A stretch of 64,000 bases of DNA from DATBGZ01 sp963803115 (lineage in GTDB: Bacteria; Actinomycetota; Actinomycetes; Mycobacteriales; Micromonosporaceae): NCBI GenBank assembly GCA_963803115.1, contig CAWDLN010000004.1:35050-99049 (forward strand), read 5' to 3'. The position numbers and the translations under genes are program-made. The first letter of the stretch is position 1. Each line of letters starts with the position of its first letter. The notes under the pieces are model-generated. The model saw nothing but the letters and a program-made list of their open reading frames with translations, did no database searches and was not told the DNA's origin. Below are positions 63,575 to 64,000 of the stretch, piece by piece.

Positions 63575-64000
63575 ATGGGTCGTGTGGTGATCGGGATGGA
63601 TCCGCACAAGCGGTCAGCCACGATCGAAGTCATCGACAGACGGGAGCAGGTACTGGCTCCAGGGCCGGTACGGCACCGACACCGGCGGCTACCAGCAGAT
63701 GCTGGCAGCCGGCCGCCGGTTCCCGGACCGGGTATGGGCGGTCGAGGGCTGCACCGGGATCGGGCGGCACATCGCCCAGCGCCTGGTCGCCGACGGCGAG
63801 ACCGTCCTCGACGTGCCGGCGAAACTGTCCGCCCGGGTGCGGGTGTTCGACACCGGCCAGGGCCGCAAGACCGACCCAGTCGACGCGCAAAGCGTGGCCG
63901 TGGCCGGGCTACGCAGCCCCGGCCTGCGTCAGGTCGGGGCCGACGACGCGACCGTCGCGCTGCGGCTGCTGGTCGACCGCCGCGACGAACTGGGCCGATC
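63575..64000 (+). mobile_element. IS110-family transposase, frameshifted and cut by the window edge
   Basis: ATG 63575 follows GAGGAGACG and encodes the start of an IS110 DEDD transposase: VVIGMDPHKRSATIEVID. At about 63655 the frame changes and continues GGYQQMLAAGRRFPDRVWAV, EGCTGIGRHIAQRLVADGET and GQGRKTDPVDAQSVAV, ending at the edge. The aspartates of GMDPHK and KTDPVD, and the EG pair, belong to the DEDD site. The 3' part and the element ends are outside the window. Confidence 0.88.

Noticed and set aside
1..64000. CRISPR array, prophage or a classical biosynthetic cluster
   Set aside because: No regularly spaced 25-40-bp repeats with unique spacers were seen. There is no phage structural gene and no PKS, NRPS or terpene synthase core. 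The tandem repeats found are contiguous and have no spacers.

Overview
The window is GC-rich actinobacterial chromosome. GTG starts are common, 4-nt stop/start overlaps are frequent, and several families are typical of or restricted to Actinobacteria: two WhiB-like proteins, a SigR/SigH-RsrA pair, ribosomal protein bL37, PdtaS, nickel superoxide dismutase with SodX, and a fused 2-oxoglutarate decarboxylase/dehydrogenase (Kgd/OdhA). The closest synteny I can name is the Mycobacterium tuberculosis Rv3217c-Rv3223c block. Gene content (SodN, M6 and S8 secreted proteases, many SARP-free regulators) and an AAGGAAGGGGCCCTT-type hairpin point to Micromonosporales or a relative rather than to Mycobacterium. 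I cannot fix the genus.

Layout. 0-3.3 kb: a WhiB protein, an alpha/beta hydrolase, then sigR-rsrA with an autoregulatory SigR-type promoter and two alternative sigR starts, the 24-residue bL37 gene and a 71-residue biotinyl protein. 3.4-7.3 kb: a TetR regulator with a long helical N-terminal extension divergent from a 14-TM drug exporter, then an SIS-domain sugar isomerase. 7.3-8.8 kb: pdtaS. 9.3-12.9 kb: assimilatory sulfate reduction operon (candidate Cys leader peptide, sirA, zinc-ribbon protein, cysH, sirohydrochlorin chelatase). 13.1-18.1 kb: whiB1 with two CRP-type sites, a diacylglycerol kinase, a GntR regulator, an orphan RsbW-like protein, a GNAT enzyme carrying an internal 33-bp tandem repeat, and the sodN/sodX pair. 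18.1-31.7 kb: malic enzyme, an MDR oxidoreductase, a subtilase, an FAD-linked oxidase, Kgd, an ABC exporter and small enzymes. 31.9-33.4 kb: DUF4097-PadR operon. 34-40.7 kb: M6 protease, response regulator, sensor kinase and HtrA-like protease (MprAB-PepD-like). 40.8-43.4 kb: glpK and a DUF6325/SHOCT pair. 43.5-48.8 kb: a large membrane M50 metalloprotease with a small cysteine-rich protein and a RiPP-leader-like, calcium-repeat protein. 49-55.7 kb: peptide ABC importer parts, an ArsR regulator and an ABC-2 exporter. 56-64 kb: DEAD helicase, glycosyltransferase, small enzymes, gene remnants, a tRNA-like remnant and a truncated IS110 transposase.

Two cautions. First, many otherwise intact genes are broken by single-base indels, most densely at 30.6-39.0 and 45.8-46.9 kb. 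Several lie in short homopolymers, so sequencing or assembly error is at least as likely as true pseudogenisation. Second, the strongest new regulatory inferences (the paired 11-bp-period direct repeats before the response regulator and htrA, the SigR dual start, the mirrored TetR operator, and the iterated palindrome TCCACWGTGGA/TCCACAATGGA) rest on pattern reading of this sequence and need genome-wide counts or binding data.
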